From NCBI GenBank assembly GCA_017395045.1, contig JAFPWG010000014.1, positions 95,481-159,480 of the forward strand: a stretch of 64,000 bases of DNA. The letters are read 5' to 3'. How positions within the stretch are numbered: the first letter of the stretch is position 1; each line of letters starts with the position of its first letter. The DNA is from Bacteroidales bacterium (lineage in GTDB: Bacteria > Bacteroidota > Bacteroidia > Bacteroidales > UBA932). The notes under the pieces are model-generated. The model saw only the letters and a list, made by a program, of their open reading frames with translations. It was not told where the DNA came from and did not search any database. Of the stretch, positions 1 to 10,381 are shown piece by piece. A program made the translations under genes and the position numbers.

Positions 1-1599
1 GAACAGCTCGGGACGGAGGAAGGCCGCGCGATCGGCCTGCAGTATTTCCATACCCGCGGCCTGGAAGACGACACCATCGCCAAGTATGGCCTGGGATGGG
101 CTCCCAAATCCAAGAACGCCTTCACCGAGGCGGCCGTCAAGGCCGGCTACAAGGCAGAATACCTGACGGAAACCGGCCTTTGCGCCCAGTGGGACGACGG
201 CTCCCTGCACGACCGCTTCTACGACCGGGTGATGTTCCCGATCCACTCGGTGAGCGGACGCGTCATCGCCTTTGGCGGCCGCACGCTCCTCACGGACAAA
301 TCCGTTGCCAAGTACGTGAATTCCAAGGAGTCGGAGATCTATGTCAAGTCCCGCTCCCTGTACGGCATCTATTTCGCCAAGTCGGCCATCTCCAAGGCCG
401 ATAAATGCTATCTGGTGGAAGGCTACCTGGACGTCCTGTCGATGCACCAGCTGGGCATCGTCAACGTCGTGGCCTCCAGCGGCACCTCCCTCACGACGGA
501 GCAGATCCGCCTGATCAAGCGGTTCACCGAGAACGTGACCATCATGTACGACGGCGACCCGGCGGGCATCCATGCCGCCCTGCGCGGCATCGACATGATC
601 CTCCGGGAGGGCATGAACGTGAAGGTGGTCCTCATCCCAGACGGGGACGACCCGGACTCCTACGCCCGGAAACACACCCTGGAGGAGGTGGAGGCCTTCA
701 TCGCCGCGAACGAGCAGGACTTCATCGCCTTCAAGGCGGACCTCCTGCTGGGCGAAGCGGGCAACGACCCGCTGAAGCGGGCGAACCTCATCAACGACAT
801 CGCCGACACCGTCGCCGGCATCCCCGACGCGGTGAAACGGTCGGTGTATGTCGATGCGGTCTCCGATAAGTTCCGGGTGGAATCCGACATCCTGTTCGAC
901 CGGATCCGTCGGACCCGGGAAGGCATACGCGAAGAGGAAAGGGCGCAGGTGCGGCGTGAGGCGGTCCAGTCCCGCTACCGGGAGGAGACTCCGGCCGCGG
1001 AGCAGCAGTACATTCCCGTTGCCAACGAACTCCGGGCCCTGGAGACGCAGAACCCCCTGGTCGCCGCCTCCGAGCGCGAGCTCCTGGGCTTCCTTCTGAC
1101 GGACGGCTGTTCCCGGCTGGAATTCGAGTCCGATTCGGAGTTCTATGACCCCGAGGGCGCCCAGACGGTGGCTGAATTCATCGACACGGCTCTCGCCGGC
1201 GACGGCATCTCCTTCCTGAACGAGGCCTACCGGCGCACCTACGACAGCTATTTCGCCCTTTACGACGAAGGAAAGCCGCAGGACGCGATCGTCCGCGACC
1301 TCCTGAACGGGGCCGACGATACCGTCCGCTTTGTCGCCGCCCAGTTATCGGAAGACAAGTATGAACTGACCGTCAAGAACTTCCAGGCGGCCCTCACCAC
1401 CCGCGCGTCCTGGCTCGTGAACTTCGTCCCGAAGGCCATCCTGGCCTATCACGACAAGCGGCTCCAGTCGGACCAGCTGGTCCTGACGAAGGAACTGGCC
1501 ACGGCCGACCCCGCCCGCCAGATGGAGATTTTCGCCCGTCTGTCACGCATCAACGAACTCAAGAAAAAGATCAATATCAAGTTAGGCAGACTCAAATGA
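1..1599 (+). CDS. dnaG: DNA primase DnaG (5' end outside the window)
   Basis: DnaG makes the RNA primers for chromosomal replication. The frame is open from the first base, so the N-terminal zinc-finger domain and part of the RNAP-like core are missing. The visible part starts inside the primase core: the FYDRVMFPI segment, then the IAFGGR motif, then the Toprim domain with EGYLDVLS (acidic catalytic residue) and MYDGDPAG (metal-binding DGD). The C-terminal DnaB-binding helicase-interaction region follows, with 456 codons after the first internal ATG at 229. The stop codon overlaps the metG start (ATGA), indicating co-transcription and coupled translation. Identification is from motifs and order; nothing is unusual. 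Confidence 0.95.
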   Translation, partial: EQLGTEEGRAIGLQYFHTRGLEDDTIAKYGLGWAPKSKNAFTEAAVKAGYKAEYLTETGLCAQWDDGSLHDRFYDRVMFPIHSVSGRVIAFGGRTLLTDKSVAKYVNSKESEIYVKSRSLYGIYFAKSAISKADKCYLVEGYLDVLSMHQLGIVNVVASSGTSLTTEQIRLIKRFTENVTIMYDGDPAGIHAALRGIDMILREGMNVKVVLIPDGDDPDSYARKHTLEEVEAFIAANEQDFIAFKADLLLGEAGNDPLKRANLINDIADTVAGIPDAVKRSVYVDAVSDKFRVESDILFDRIRRTREGIREEERAQVRREAVQSRYREETPAAEQQYIPVANELRALETQNPLVAASERELLGFLLTDGCSRLEFESDSEFYDPEGAQTVAEFIDTALAGDGISFLNEAYRRTYDSYFALYDEGKPQDAIVRDLLNGADDTVRFVAAQLSEDKYELTVKNFQAALTTRASWLVNFVPKAILAYHDKRLQSDQLVLTKELATADPARQMEIFARLSRINELKKKINIKLGRLK

Positions 1600-3770
1600 A
1601 CGACCACAAGAGAACCCTCGTGACCTGTGCGCTTCCGTACGCCAACGGTCCCGTCCATATCGGCCATCTGGCCGGTGCGTATATTCCCGGCGACATCTAC
1701 GTCCGTTACCTCCGGCTCCGGGGGGAGGACGTCGTCTTCGTGTGCGGGTCCGACGAACACGGCGTTCCCATCACCATCAAGGCCCGGGCCCAGGGGGTTA
1801 CCCCGCAGGACATCGTGGACAAGTACCACCAGGTGATGAAGGATGCCTTCACGGGTTTGGGCATCAACTTCGACATCTACTCCAGAACCACTTCGAAGGT
1901 CCACGACGAGAATGCGTCGGAGTTCTTCCGCAAGCTGTATGACGACGACAAGTTCATCACCCGGGAGACCGAGCAGTATTACGACGAGGAGGCGAAGACT
2001 TTCCTCGCAGACCGTTATATCGTGGGAACGTGCCCCAAGTGCGGCAATCCCGGCGCTTACGGTGACCAGTGCGAGAAATGCGGTTCCACGCTGAGCCCGG
2101 AAGAGCTGATCGACCCGCGCTCCGCGCTGTCCGGTTCTACGCCCAAGAAGGTGAAGACCAAGCACTGGTACCTGCCGCTGGACCAGTACGAGCCCTGGCT
2201 TCGGGACTGGATCCTGGAGCAGCACAAGGAGTGGAAGACGAATGTGTATGGCCAGTGCAAGAGCTGGCTGGACGGCGGCCTGCAGCCCCGCGCCGTGAGC
2301 CGCGACCTGGACTGGGGCGTCCCGGTGCCCGTGGAAGGCGCTGAAGGAAAGGTCCTGTATGTCTGGTTCGACGCGCCCATCGGCTATATCTCCAACACCA
2401 AGGAACTCCTTCCGGAAAGCTGGGAGAAATGGTGGAAGGATCCGGAAACCCGCCTCGTCCATTTCATCGGCAAGGACAATATCGTGTTCCACTGCATCGT
2501 GTTCCCGTCCATGCTCAAGGCCTACGGCGACTACGTCCTTCCGGAGAACGTCCCTGCCAATGAGTTCCTGAACCTCGAGGGCGACAAGATCTCCACTTCC
2601 CGCAACTGGGCCGTCTGGGTCCATGAGTATGAGGAACAGTTTCCCGGCCAGGAGGACGTGCTCCGGTACGTGCTTACCGCCAATGCTCCTGAGACCAAGG
2701 ATAACGACTTCACCTGGAAAGACTTCCAGCAGCGCAACAACAGCGAGCTCGTCGCGGTGTTCGGCAACTTCGTGAACCGCGCCGCCGTGCTCACGCACAA
2801 GTATTTCGGCGGGATGGTGCCCGAGAACCGGAAGCCCCAGCCCGTCGATGCGGAAACCCTCGCTTCCATCATTCCCTGCAAGGAAGCCCTGGAAAGATAC
2901 ATCGAGACGTTCCATTTCCGCGAGGCCCTGAAAGAGGCGATGAACATCGCCCGCATCGGCAACAAGTACATCTCCGACATGGAGCCCTGGAAGGTGGCGA
3001 AGGAAGACCTGGACCGTACGGCCTCCATCCTGTACACCTGCCTGCAGATCTGCGCGGACCTCGCCATCGCTTTCGAGCCCTTTACCCCGTTCAGTGCGGA
3101 GAAGCTCCGGAGCATCCTCCGCGTGGGCATCGACGCCGGTACCGACCATCGCGCCGGTGAGGGTGTCCCCACCGTGAACTTCTACAAGCCCGGAGAGGGG
3201 AAGGCGCTGCATACGGGGTCAGTGCCTTCCGAAGGCATCGTCCTGAGCTGGCCGATGCTCGGCGCGCCGGAACTCCTGCCGGCCGGTCACGCCCTCGGCG
3301 AAGCCGTCCTGCTGTTCCAGAAGATCGAAGACAGCGTCGTGGACGCCCAGATCGCCCGCCTCGCGGCCATCAAGGCCGAGCGGGAAGCCGCCGAGGCCGC
3401 CAAGGCCGCGGAAGAGGCTGCGAAGAAGGTGGAGCCGCAGAAGGCCGAAGTGACCTTCGACCAGTTCGGCGCCATGGATATCCGCACTGCCACGGTCCTC
3501 GCGGCAGAACGTGTCCCCAAGACCGACAAGCTCCTGAAACTCACCATCGACACGGGTATCGACACCCGTACCATCGTGTCCGGCATCGCTGAGTACTACA
3601 GCCCCGAAGACATGCTGGGCAAGCAGATCTGCATCCTGGCGAACCTCGCCCCGCGTACCATCCGGGGAATCGAGTCCAAGGGCATGATCCTGATGGCGAA
3701 GCAGGGCGACGGCAAGATGCGCTTCATCACGCCGCAGGAAGTGGTTGCCAACGGCGCTCAGATCGGGTAG
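1596..3770 (+). CDS. metG: Methionyl-tRNA synthetase with C-terminal tRNA-binding domain
   Basis: Charges tRNA-Met with methionine in the cytoplasm. The 724-residue protein has the class I HIGH signature at residues 21-24 (after PYANGPV), a zinc knuckle with CPKC and CEKC pairs near residues 146-162, and a KMSKS-equivalent loop read as KISTSR near residue 332. A helical Ala/Glu/Lys linker near residues 585-615 joins the catalytic part to a C-terminal EMAP/Trbp111-type tRNA-binding domain (about 620-724), the long dimeric form of the enzyme. The start ATG overlaps the dnaG stop by four bases. The following gene converges from the other strand with only 15 bases between stop codons. Confidence 0.96.
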   Translation: MNDHKRTLVTCALPYANGPVHIGHLAGAYIPGDIYVRYLRLRGEDVVFVCGSDEHGVPITIKARAQGVTPQDIVDKYHQVMKDAFTGLGINFDIYSRTTSKVHDENASEFFRKLYDDDKFITRETEQYYDEEAKTFLADRYIVGTCPKCGNPGAYGDQCEKCGSTLSPEELIDPRSALSGSTPKKVKTKHWYLPLDQYEPWLRDWILEQHKEWKTNVYGQCKSWLDGGLQPRAVSRDLDWGVPVPVEGAEGKVLYVWFDAPIGYISNTKELLPESWEKWWKDPETRLVHFIGKDNIVFHCIVFPSMLKAYGDYVLPENVPANEFLNLEGDKISTSRNWAVWVHEYEEQFPGQEDVLRYVLTANAPETKDNDFTWKDFQQRNNSELVAVFGNFVNRAAVLTHKYFGGMVPENRKPQPVDAETLASIIPCKEALERYIETFHFREALKEAMNIARIGNKYISDMEPWKVAKEDLDRTASILYTCLQICADLAIAFEPFTPFSAEKLRSILRVGIDAGTDHRAGEGVPTVNFYKPGEGKALHTGSVPSEGIVLSWPMLGAPELLPAGHALGEAVLLFQKIEDSVVDAQIARLAAIKAEREAAEAAKAAEEAAKKVEPQKAEVTFDQFGAMDIRTATVLAAERVPKTDKLLKLTIDTGIDTRTIVSGIAEYYSPEDMLGKQICILANLAPRTIRGIESKGMILMAKQGDGKMRFITPQEVVANGAQIG

Positions 3771-3785
3771 TCGTACAGACCGGTC

Positions 3786-4655
3786 CTATTTGCTCAGATT
3801 GATGAACGGCAGGGCGTTCGACCCGTTGTAGGTCGGGAGCTCGCCGTTCCATTTTTCAATGGCGTACTGCTGGACGAGCAGGGCGTTGAGGGAGGCGGCG
3901 ACCACGCGGTTGTAGTAAGCCTCACCGTCGCCCTGGATCTTCTGGGCTTCGGCCTCACCTTTCGCCTTGGCGATGGCGATCTTCGCCTCGGCCTCGGCTT
4001 CCTTCACTTTGTTCTCGGCCTTGAGGGCGTTCTGGACGGCCTCGTTCTTGGCGTTGATGGCTTCGGTCAGGGATGCCGGCGGGTCGATCTTCGTCGTGAA
4101 TTCGCGGACGATGAAGCCTTCCCGGTTCATGGACTCGTCCAGGCGGGCGCGGACCTCGGTCTCGAACTTCGCGCGGTTGGCCATGAGTTCATCGGAGGTG
4201 TAGTTGTTCGCGCAGGTGCGGTAAGCTTCGAAGATACAGGTGTTTATGTAGCCCATCTCCAGTTCGCGCACCGGCTTGCGGTACTTCACGAAGATGTCCA
4301 CGGCCTTGTTCTCGTCGATTTGGTAGGCGAGGGTAGGGGTCATGGAGAAGATGGCGGCATCCTTGGGGTTCACCGTGAAGGGTTCGTAGGTAACGCGCTG
4401 GATATAAGTGGGATACTCGAAGATGCTTTCGGTGATGGGGTTGTACCAGACCCATCCGCGGCAGGTCCCTTCCACGCCGCCGCGGAGCTCGGCGTTGGAA
4501 GACCATTTCTTGAACTTGATGCCCACTGCCGCCGAGTCGATGGTAGTGCAGCAGGACGCCATCAGGATGATGACCAGGGTCGTGACTCCGAGGGAGATCC
4601 AGGTGGCCTTGCCCAGGGAGAATCTGTGGGGATTGATGGTTTTCGTTGCTTTCAT
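3786..4655 (-). CDS. SPFH/prohibitin-family membrane-anchored protein
   Basis: A 289-residue protein with one N-terminal transmembrane segment (about residues 15-35, ending in an MASCC stretch that could also be read as a lipobox). An SPFH/band-7 domain follows, then an alanine- and glutamate-rich coiled coil (about 205-250: KAENKVKEAEAEAK and so on) typical of prohibitin/stomatin proteins, which form large membrane-associated rings. In bacteria such proteins often chaperone membrane proteases or organise membrane domains; the exact role here is unknown. It is the last gene of a minus-strand unit, 20 bases downstream of the M16 peptidase, so co-expression with that peptidase is likely. Start chosen at the ATG just before the hydrophobic segment. 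Confidence 0.8.
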   Translation of the reverse strand: MKATKTINPHRFSLGKATWISLGVTTLVIILMASCCTTIDSAAVGIKFKKWSSNAELRGGVEGTCRGWVWYNPITESIFEYPTYIQRVTYEPFTVNPKDAAIFSMTPTLAYQIDENKAVDIFVKYRKPVRELEMGYINTCIFEAYRTCANNYTSDELMANRAKFETEVRARLDESMNREGFIVREFTTKIDPPASLTEAINAKNEAVQNALKAENKVKEAEAEAKIAIAKAKGEAEAQKIQGDGEAYYNRVVAASLNALLVQQYAIEKWNGELPTYNGSNALPFINLSK

Positions 4656-4675
4656 ATGCGTTGACTGTTAAATGA

Positions 4676-5914
4676 TTACAGATAGATCAGCCGGGAAAGG
4701 ACGTCCGGGGCGAACAGCCGGTGGGCCATCTCCTGAAGGGCTTCCGGCGTGACGGCCTCGATGCGGGCGCGGGTTTCTGCGCAGGTGTCGATCCTGCCCC
4801 AGGCGAGGAGGCTCTTGCCCATGGACAGGCACTGCGCCTCACCGTTGTCGGAGGCGATGGCAAGCTGTCCGAGGAGCTGTTTCCTGGCCGCTTTCAGGGT
4901 ACGGGCGGAGAGGGGCTCTTCCTGAAGGCGCCGGAGAATGCGGTCGATGCCGGCGATGCAGCGCTCGAGGTTGGGCTTGTCACAGCCGAAACTGATGGCG
5001 ACGCTGCCGGTTTCGGCGTACTGGGTGTAGGTGCATTCCACGTTGTACACCCATCCGTGCTTTTCCCGCAACTCGCGGCCGAGCAGGGAGTTCGACCCCG
5101 GCCCGCCCAGGATATTGCAGAGCAGGGCCGCCGTAATCCGGTCCTTCTGGTCGTACAGGGACGGGGCGCGGCTGCCGAGGACGGCGTTCACCTCATGATG
5201 CCGCTTGTCCACAGTCTTGGAAAAGGGAGGGAGGGGCTCCAGGGAGGGGAGGGACTGTCGCTCTTCCCCGGATTGTCCCGGGCCCTCGTCCCCGAAAACC
5301 TTCTCTACCAGTGCCAAGGCCCTCTTTTCCAGGATCTTCTCGTCGATGTCGGCGACCAGGGTGAAGGCCATCCTCTCCGGGACGAAAAAGGTCCGGACGA
5401 AACGGCGGAGGTCATCTGGGGTGATGCGTTTCACGGTAGCGGCGGTTCCCAGGATGGGCTTCCCCAGGGGATGACCGTCGAAGAGCATGCCCTCGAACCG
5501 GTCGTAAACGTCCTCGTAGGGATTGTCCTTGTAGGAGATGATTTCGTCCAGCACCACGCCGCGCTCGGTCTCGATTTCGGCGTCGGGGAAGGTGGCCTGC
5601 GTCGCGAGTTCGAACAGCAGGCGGGCGGCCTTGCCCAGGTCCTCTTTCAGGACCGTGGCGTGGATGACGATCTCTTCCTTGGTGGTGTAGGCGTTCAGCT
5701 CGCCGCCCAGGCGGTCCAGATAACTGTTTATGACAGAGGCGCTTTTCCGCTTCGTGCCGCGGAAGATGGTATGTTCGGCAAAGTGGGCGATGCCACCCGG
5801 GAAGCCGGCTTCGTCCCGCGTTCCGCAGCGGATGCTCAGGGCGCAATAACCCACGGAGGAGCCGCTTCGCCGGACGGCGTAGCGCAGTCCGGAGGGTGCC
5901 GTCCCGCTGCGCAT
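4676..5914 (-). CDS. M16-family zinc metallopeptidase
   Basis: A processing-peptidase-like protein of 412 residues. The inverted zinc motif HxxEH is present as HFAEH at residues 44-48, with the distal zinc ligand expected in VLDEI near residue 124; a second M16 half follows, including the GGPGSNSLLGRELREKHGWVY-like glycine-rich substrate segment. Family members cleave peptides, often signal or damaged peptides; no secretion signal is visible, so a cytoplasmic role is likely. The start at 5914 is supported by the TAATG junction with the upstream gene, implying translational coupling. A longer upstream frame exists but would lie inside the preceding gene. Confidence 0.9.
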   Translation of the reverse strand: MRSGTAPSGLRYAVRRSGSSVGYCALSIRCGTRDEAGFPGGIAHFAEHTIFRGTKRKSASVINSYLDRLGGELNAYTTKEEIVIHATVLKEDLGKAARLLFELATQATFPDAEIETERGVVLDEIISYKDNPYEDVYDRFEGMLFDGHPLGKPILGTAATVKRITPDDLRRFVRTFFVPERMAFTLVADIDEKILEKRALALVEKVFGDEGPGQSGEERQSLPSLEPLPPFSKTVDKRHHEVNAVLGSRAPSLYDQKDRITAALLCNILGGPGSNSLLGRELREKHGWVYNVECTYTQYAETGSVAISFGCDKPNLERCIAGIDRILRRLQEEPLSARTLKAARKQLLGQLAIASDNGEAQCLSMGKSLLAWGRIDTCAETRARIEAVTPEALQEMAHRLFAPDVLSRLIYL

Positions 5915-6750
5915 TACCGTTTCCTGGCCATCCGCTTCAGGTCGTCGACGGTGAAGCCGGCGCCGGAACGGGCGGAAACCTTGTGTTTCCGGAGATAGAA
6001 CAGTGTGTCGGTATCGGCCTCGAAGAGCATCTGGTAGCTCCAGGTGCCGGCGGACACGGTGTAACTCACCAGGGTGTTGAAGGTGCGGTCGGTATAGACC
6101 TTGTCGGCTTCGTCGGCCTCGCAAAGGATGATGTCTTCGTCCAGATACTTGTCCCGGTCCTTGGCGGAGACCCCTTCAAAGAGGTCCTCCACGGCCAGGT
6201 AAATGCGCTTGATGCGGCCTTTCCGGTCGTAATTGTCGTTGAACCAGCCGGAACCGAGATAGGCGACCTTCTCGGATTCCATCGCCCGGAGGGTGAAGTC
6301 CTGGATCCCCTTCACCAGGGCCGGCAGGAACACCAGTTCGCGGCCGTCGCTGCCTTCCACCGGACACAGGGGAAGGGAAAGGACCTCCGTGCGGAGGACG
6401 GCTTTCTCGCCGGTTTCGGCACCGCCTTTCTCCAGCGTGAGGAACCGGACCATGGGCGCTTCTTCGCCTTTTGCACGGCCGGATGTCACCAGCAGGAAAT
6501 AGTAGGCGTCCGATCCCTTCAGCGTCTCGTATTCGTCCAGGGAGCAGAACTCGAAGGGGGATGCGGTCCACCGGTCCACGACTTCCTGCCGCAGGGCGGC
6601 GTCGAGGACTTCTCCTCCGCTCATCACCACCTTGGTGATCTTGTCGGTGAAGTCGGAGAACTTGTATTTGCGGGTGGTCACTTTGCCCTGCTGGGCCAGT
6701 GCGGCGGTGCAGATCCAGAGCACGGCCAGGATGACAGTCAATCGCTTCAT
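5914..6750 (-). CDS. Exported protein of unknown function
   Basis: A 278-residue protein with a clear signal peptide (residues 1-20, cleavage after ALA-Q). The mature part has no motif I recognise; it is a mixed alpha/beta sequence with several aromatic-rich strands and no lipobox, so it is probably periplasmic or surface-associated. It is first in a minus-strand unit with the M16 peptidase and the SPFH protein, and its stop codon overlaps the peptidase start. A TATATTTG -7 box lies four bases upstream of the ATG (6755-6762), so the transcript would be nearly or fully leaderless. Function cannot be assigned from sequence. Confidence 0.75.
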   Translation of the reverse strand: MKRLTVILAVLWICTAALAQQGKVTTRKYKFSDFTDKITKVVMSGGEVLDAALRQEVVDRWTASPFEFCSLDEYETLKGSDAYYFLLVTSGRAKGEEAPMVRFLTLEKGGAETGEKAVLRTEVLSLPLCPVEGSDGRELVFLPALVKGIQDFTLRAMESEKVAYLGSGWFNDNYDRKGRIKRIYLAVEDLFEGVSAKDRDKYLDEDIILCEADEADKVYTDRTFNTLVSYTVSAGTWSYQMLFEADTDTLFYLRKHKVSARSGAGFTVDDLKRMARKR

Positions 6751-6754
6751 GCTG

Positions 6755-6762
6755 CAAATATA
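6755..6762 (-). promoter_or_regulatory. -7 promoter box TATATTTG for the exported-protein/M16/SPFH unit
   Basis: Matches the Bacteroidota TAnnTTTG element on the minus strand, four bases before the ATG at 6750. It is back-to-back with the dnaX promoter. Confidence 0.6.
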
Positions 6763-6793
6763 ATGTTCCGGCCCATTTTTTCAAAAGAATTCT

Positions 6794-6801
6794 TATCTTT
6801 G
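6794..6801 (+). promoter_or_regulatory. -7 promoter box TATCTTTG of dnaX
   Basis: Matches TAnnTTTG and ends six bases before the dnaX ATG at 6808, so the mRNA start should fall at or next to the start codon. Confidence 0.65.
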
Positions 6802-6807
6802 TAAGCT

Positions 6808-8574
6808 ATGAGTCAGTATATCGTATCGGCACGCAAATACAGGCCGGACTCCTTCGAGACCCTGCTGGGCCAGGATGTCATCGCCCGGACCCTGTCGAAC
6901 TCCATCAAGCGGGGGCAGCTCGCCCACGCCTATCTTTTCTGCGGCCCGCGCGGGGTGGGAAAGACCACCACGGCGCGCATTTTCGCGAAAATGATCAACT
7001 GCGCCCATCCCGGGCCGGACATGGAGCCGTGCGGACAGTGCGAGTCGTGCGTTTCTTTCCAGGAGGGTCGCTCCTACTGCATCCATGAGCTGGACGCCGC
7101 GTCCAACAACAGCGTGGAGGACATCAAGGCCCTGATGGAAAAGGTTCAGGTGCCGCCGCAGGTGGGAAAGTACAGCGTGTACATCATCGACGAGGTCCAC
7201 ATGCTTTCGCAGGCTGCCTTCAATGCCTTCCTCAAGACGCTGGAGGAGCCGCCGGCACATGCCATCTTCATCCTGGCGACCACCGAGAAGCACAAGATCC
7301 TGCCCACGATCCTGTCCCGCTGCCAGACATACGACTTCAACCGCATCGGCATTGCGGACATGGTGAAGAACCTCCGCGGCATCGCCTCCAGGGAGGGTGT
7401 CACCATCGACGACGAATCCCTCCACGTCATCGCCTCCAAGGCCGACGGCGCGATGCGGGATGCCCTCACGATCTTCGACCAGACCGTCGCCTTCTGCGGC
7501 ACCGAAATCCGGTACGAGGACGTGATCCGTAACCTGAACGTCCTGGACTACGAATACAGTTTCTCCATGGTGGAGGATTTCCTCGCCGGTGACTACGGTG
7601 CGGCCTTGAAGACTTTTGACGAGGTGCTTGCCAAGGGCTTCAACGCCCTGCATTTCGTGGCGGCCCTGAGCACGCATTTCCGCGATCTGGTCGTCGCCCG
7701 CACCGCCGGACTGGACGCCTTGCTGCAGCTCCCGGATTCGCTGAAGAAGCGTTACCGTGAGCAGGCGGAGAAGTGCTCCCTGCAGTTCCTCTACGAGGCC
7801 TTGAACGTTACCACTGCCTGCGAAGCCGGTTACAAGGCGGCCGTGAATCCCCGTCTCCACATCGAGTTCGCCTTGATGAAACTGGCCTTCCTGACCGGGA
7901 ATCAGGCTGTTCCGCAGGCAGCGCCCGCCGCGAAGCCTGCTCCTGCCGCAAAACCGGCTCCGGCCGTGAAGCCGGCACCCGCGGTGGAACCTGCCCCTGT
8001 CACGGCTCCCGCGCCTGCCGACAAGACGGCTGTCGCGCCGAAACCGGTGCCGGAGACCCCGGCGGAACCGACCGCCGTCCAGGCGCCCGAACGCAGGCGG
8101 CGTACGCCGAAAACCGGATCGGCCCTTTCGATGACCGCCATCCTGGAGGAGAAGGAGGAGAAGCCGGCGGAGGAAGCCCCGGTGCAGGTGGTCGATGCCC
8201 TTCCGGACGAAGAGGCCATCCTCGATAAGTGGAAGACCCTGTCGGGGAAATATGCCTCGCGTCCCCGTCTCGCGAACGCCCTTGCCCAGTCCAAGCTCCG
8301 GATCGTGGAGGAAAATGGCGTGAAGTCCGTTTTCTTCTCCGTCTCGAATGCCGCCCAGAAGCAGTGGATCGAAGACAAGCTGCTCCGTGAGCTGGAGAAT
8401 TCCTTCCGGGAACTGCTTTCCTGCGTGAAGGTGAATCTCCACGTGGACGACGTTCCGGAGGAAGAGACCGGCGAGAAGATTCCCTACATGCCCGAGGAGA
8501 AAGCCCGGGCATTGATGGAACAGAACCCTGAAGTCAGAGCGATCGTGGCCGACCTCGGCCTCGATACCAAATAG
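6808..8574 (+). CDS. dnaX: DNA polymerase III subunit gamma/tau
   Basis: Clamp-loader ATPase of the replicative polymerase, 588 residues. The N-terminal AAA+ module shows Walker A (GPRGVGKTT, residues 46-54), a four-cysteine zinc site (C65, C75, C78, C81), a DEVH Walker B and an SRC sensor motif. A proline/alanine/lysine-rich low-complexity linker (about 370-440, PAAKPAPA-type repeats) separates the clamp-loader core from a C-terminal tau-like domain. I see no obvious slippery heptamer of the kind that produces gamma in E. coli, so only the long form may be made. It has its own near-leaderless promoter and is followed after six bases by lptB. Confidence 0.95.
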   Translation: MSQYIVSARKYRPDSFETLLGQDVIARTLSNSIKRGQLAHAYLFCGPRGVGKTTTARIFAKMINCAHPGPDMEPCGQCESCVSFQEGRSYCIHELDAASNNSVEDIKALMEKVQVPPQVGKYSVYIIDEVHMLSQAAFNAFLKTLEEPPAHAIFILATTEKHKILPTILSRCQTYDFNRIGIADMVKNLRGIASREGVTIDDESLHVIASKADGAMRDALTIFDQTVAFCGTEIRYEDVIRNLNVLDYEYSFSMVEDFLAGDYGAALKTFDEVLAKGFNALHFVAALSTHFRDLVVARTAGLDALLQLPDSLKKRYREQAEKCSLQFLYEALNVTTACEAGYKAAVNPRLHIEFALMKLAFLTGNQAVPQAAPAAKPAPAAKPAPAVKPAPAVEPAPVTAPAPADKTAVAPKPVPETPAEPTAVQAPERRRRTPKTGSALSMTAILEEKEEKPAEEAPVQVVDALPDEEAILDKWKTLSGKYASRPRLANALAQSKLRIVEENGVKSVFFSVSNAAQKQWIEDKLLRELENSFRELLSCVKVNLHVDDVPEEETGEKIPYMPEEKARALMEQNPEVRAIVADLGLDTK

Positions 8575-8580
8575 CAGCCT

Positions 8581-9414
8581 ATGAAGTTACGCGCAGAAAA
8601 CCTTGTGAAGAAATACGGCGTCCGCACGGTCGTGAAGGGCGTGTCCATGGAAGTGAACCAGGGCGAAATCGTCGGTTTCCTGGGCCCGAACGGCGCCGGC
8701 AAGACCACCAGTTTCTATATGATCACCGGCCAGATCGTCCCGAACGAGGGCCGCATCTTCATCGACGACGAGGAACTCACCAACCTGCCGATGTACAAGC
8801 GCTCCCAGAAGGGCGTCGGCTACCTGCCGCAGGAAGCCTCCGTTTTCCGGAAGATGTCCGTGGAGGACAATATCCTGTCCGTGATGGAGATGACCAGGAT
8901 GACCCGCGCGGAGCGGGAGGAGCGCCTGGAACGGCTCATCGACGAATTCAACCTCTCCAAGGTCCGCAAGTCCCTGGGCATCCAGCTCTCCGGCGGTGAG
9001 CGCCGCCGCTGCGAGATCGCCCGCGCGCTCGCCGTGGATCCGAAGTTCATCCTCCTGGACGAACCGTTCGCCGGTGTGGACCCGATCGCCGTGGAGGACA
9101 TCCAGTACATCATCGCCAAGCTCAAATACCGGAACATCGGCGTCATCATCACCGACCATAACGTCGGCGAGACCCTCGCCATCACGGACCGTGCCTACCT
9201 CCTGTATGAAGGGACCATCCTTCAGGAAGGTACGCCGGAGGAGCTTGCCGCCGACGAAGACGTCCGCACCAAATACCTCGGTTCCGGGTTCCGGCTCAAG
9301 CGATCCGTCAGCGTGGAGCGCGCGCGCCGCGAAGCGGAGGCGGACGCCGCCCGCGCTGCGGCCGAAGCCGCCAGGGCTGCGGAATCTTCCGAAAAAGAAG
9401 TTCCCGCCGAATAG
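8581..9414 (+). CDS. lptB: LPS export ABC transporter ATP-binding protein
   Basis: ATPase that powers lipopolysaccharide extraction from the inner membrane together with LptF/LptG. Of 277 residues, the first ~240 match LptB closely: Walker [11 protein letters not shown]-loop [12 protein letters not shown] signature LSGGERRR, Walker [14 protein letters not shown] and H-loop TDHNV. A 30-residue alanine/arginine/glutamate-rich helical tail (from about 245) extends beyond the usual end of the family. It lies six bases after dnaX and is presumably transcribed with it. The membrane partners are not in this window. Confidence 0.92.
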   Translation: MKLRAENLVKKYGVRTVVKGVSMEVNQGEIVGFLGPNGAGKTTSFYMITGQIVPNEGRIFIDDEELTNLPMYKRSQKGVGYLPQEASVFRKMSVEDNILSVMEMTRMTRAEREERLERLIDEFNLSKVRKSLGIQLSGGERRRCEIARALAVDPKFILLDEPFAGVDPIAVEDIQYIIAKLKYRNIGVIITDHNVGETLAITDRAYLLYEGTILQEGTPEELAADEDVRTKYLGSGFRLKRSVSVERARREAEADAARAAAEAARAAESSEKEVPAE

Positions 9415-9484
9415 TTTGGCACACCGCTTGTATTATACTAAGCCGGTTAGTTTTTAAGTTGGTTTAGTTAATAAGGTACAATAA

Positions 9485-9506
9485 AGGCGAGTCGAAAGAC
9501 CCGCCT
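9485..9506. terminator. Bidirectional terminator between lptB and ispH
   Basis: Hairpin AGGCG-a-GTC, loop GAAA, GAC-c-CGCCT (one internal mismatch). T-rich tracts on both sides serve the converging lptB and cmk-ispH transcripts. Confidence 0.6.
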
Positions 9507-9514
9507 CTGTTGTT

Positions 9515-10381
9515 TTATATCTTCCGTACGGCCCCGGCCACCTGTTCCAGCAGCCATTTCGGCGTGGAGGTGGCTCCACAGATACCGACGCGGTCTCCGT
9601 CACGGATCCAGTCGGGGTCGATGTCGTCCATGGATCCGATGCGGTAGGTGCGCGGGTTCGCGCTGCGGCACAGTTCGAACAGGACCTTGCCGTTGGAACT
9701 GGTCTCTCCGGCGACGAACAGGATCAGGTCGTGCGTACGGGCGAAGGCTTCCAGATGTTCGTGCCGGTTCGCCACCTGCGCGCAAATGGTATCGTGGACC
9801 GTCACCCGGGATCCGAGGGACTGGATCCGGGCGCAGATTTCCGCGTATTCCGAAGGACTTTTCGTGGTCTGGGAGAATATCTCCACGGGCTGGGAGAAGT
9901 CGAGGGAGGGGAGGACCTCCTCCAGCATGGACAGGTTCTCCACCACGATGGCGTCCCCGTCCACCTGGCCCAGCAGGCCCAGGACCTCGGCATGGCCGAT
10001 TTTCCCGAAGATGATCAGGATGCCCCGCTGGCCGTCCTCGTGCAGGCGGACATAGGCCTCGCGGATCCGCCGCTGGAGCTGCAGCACGACGGGGCAGGTG
10101 CAGTCGATGACCGTGAGGCCGCGGCGGCGTGCCTCGGCATAGGTGGAGGGAGGCTCTCCGTGGGCCCGGATGAGGACGGTTTCCCCGGCAGGGACGTCGG
10201 CGGCGGAATCGACGGGCCGGAGCCCTTCCGCTCCCAGGCGGTCGAGCTCGGCTTCGTTGTGCACGATGGCACCGAGGGAATAGAGGTGGTCCCGTCCGTC
10301 GAGGAAACGCTCCGCTTGGGAAATGGCGCGGATGACGCCCCCGCAGAAACCGGAGCCGGGGTCGATTTCGACGCTTACCAT
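9515..10381 (-). CDS. ispH: 4-hydroxy-3-methylbut-2-enyl diphosphate reductase
   Basis: Last enzyme of the non-mevalonate isoprenoid pathway, a [4Fe-4S] reductase yielding IPP and DMAPP; 288 residues. All expected landmarks are visible: first cluster cysteine in GFCGGV (C13), second in DCTCPVV, third in DTICAQ, with the active-site segments VHNEAEL, RAHGEP, GHAEV, QTTKS and SSNGKV. The chosen ATG at 10381 gives the canonical N-terminus (VEIDPGSGFCGG) and overlaps the end of cmk by seven bases, so the two are co-translated. A frame extending further upstream would lie inside cmk and is not used. Confidence 0.94.
   Translation of the reverse strand: MVSVEIDPGSGFCGGVIRAISQAERFLDGRDHLYSLGAIVHNEAELDRLGAEGLRPVDSAADVPAGETVLIRAHGEPPSTYAEARRRGLTVIDCTCPVVLQLQRRIREAYVRLHEDGQRGILIIFGKIGHAEVLGLLGQVDGDAIVVENLSMLEEVLPSLDFSQPVEIFSQTTKSPSEYAEICARIQSLGSRVTVHDTICAQVANRHEHLEAFARTHDLILFVAGETSSNGKVLFELCRSANPRTYRIGSMDDIDPDWIRDGDRVGICGATSTPKWLLEQVAGAVRKI

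Noticed and set aside
5896-6804. 302-codon plus-strand frame opposite the exported protein
   Set aside because: The minus-strand gene has a signal peptide, a promoter and a coupled stop/start with its neighbour; the plus-strand frame has none of these.
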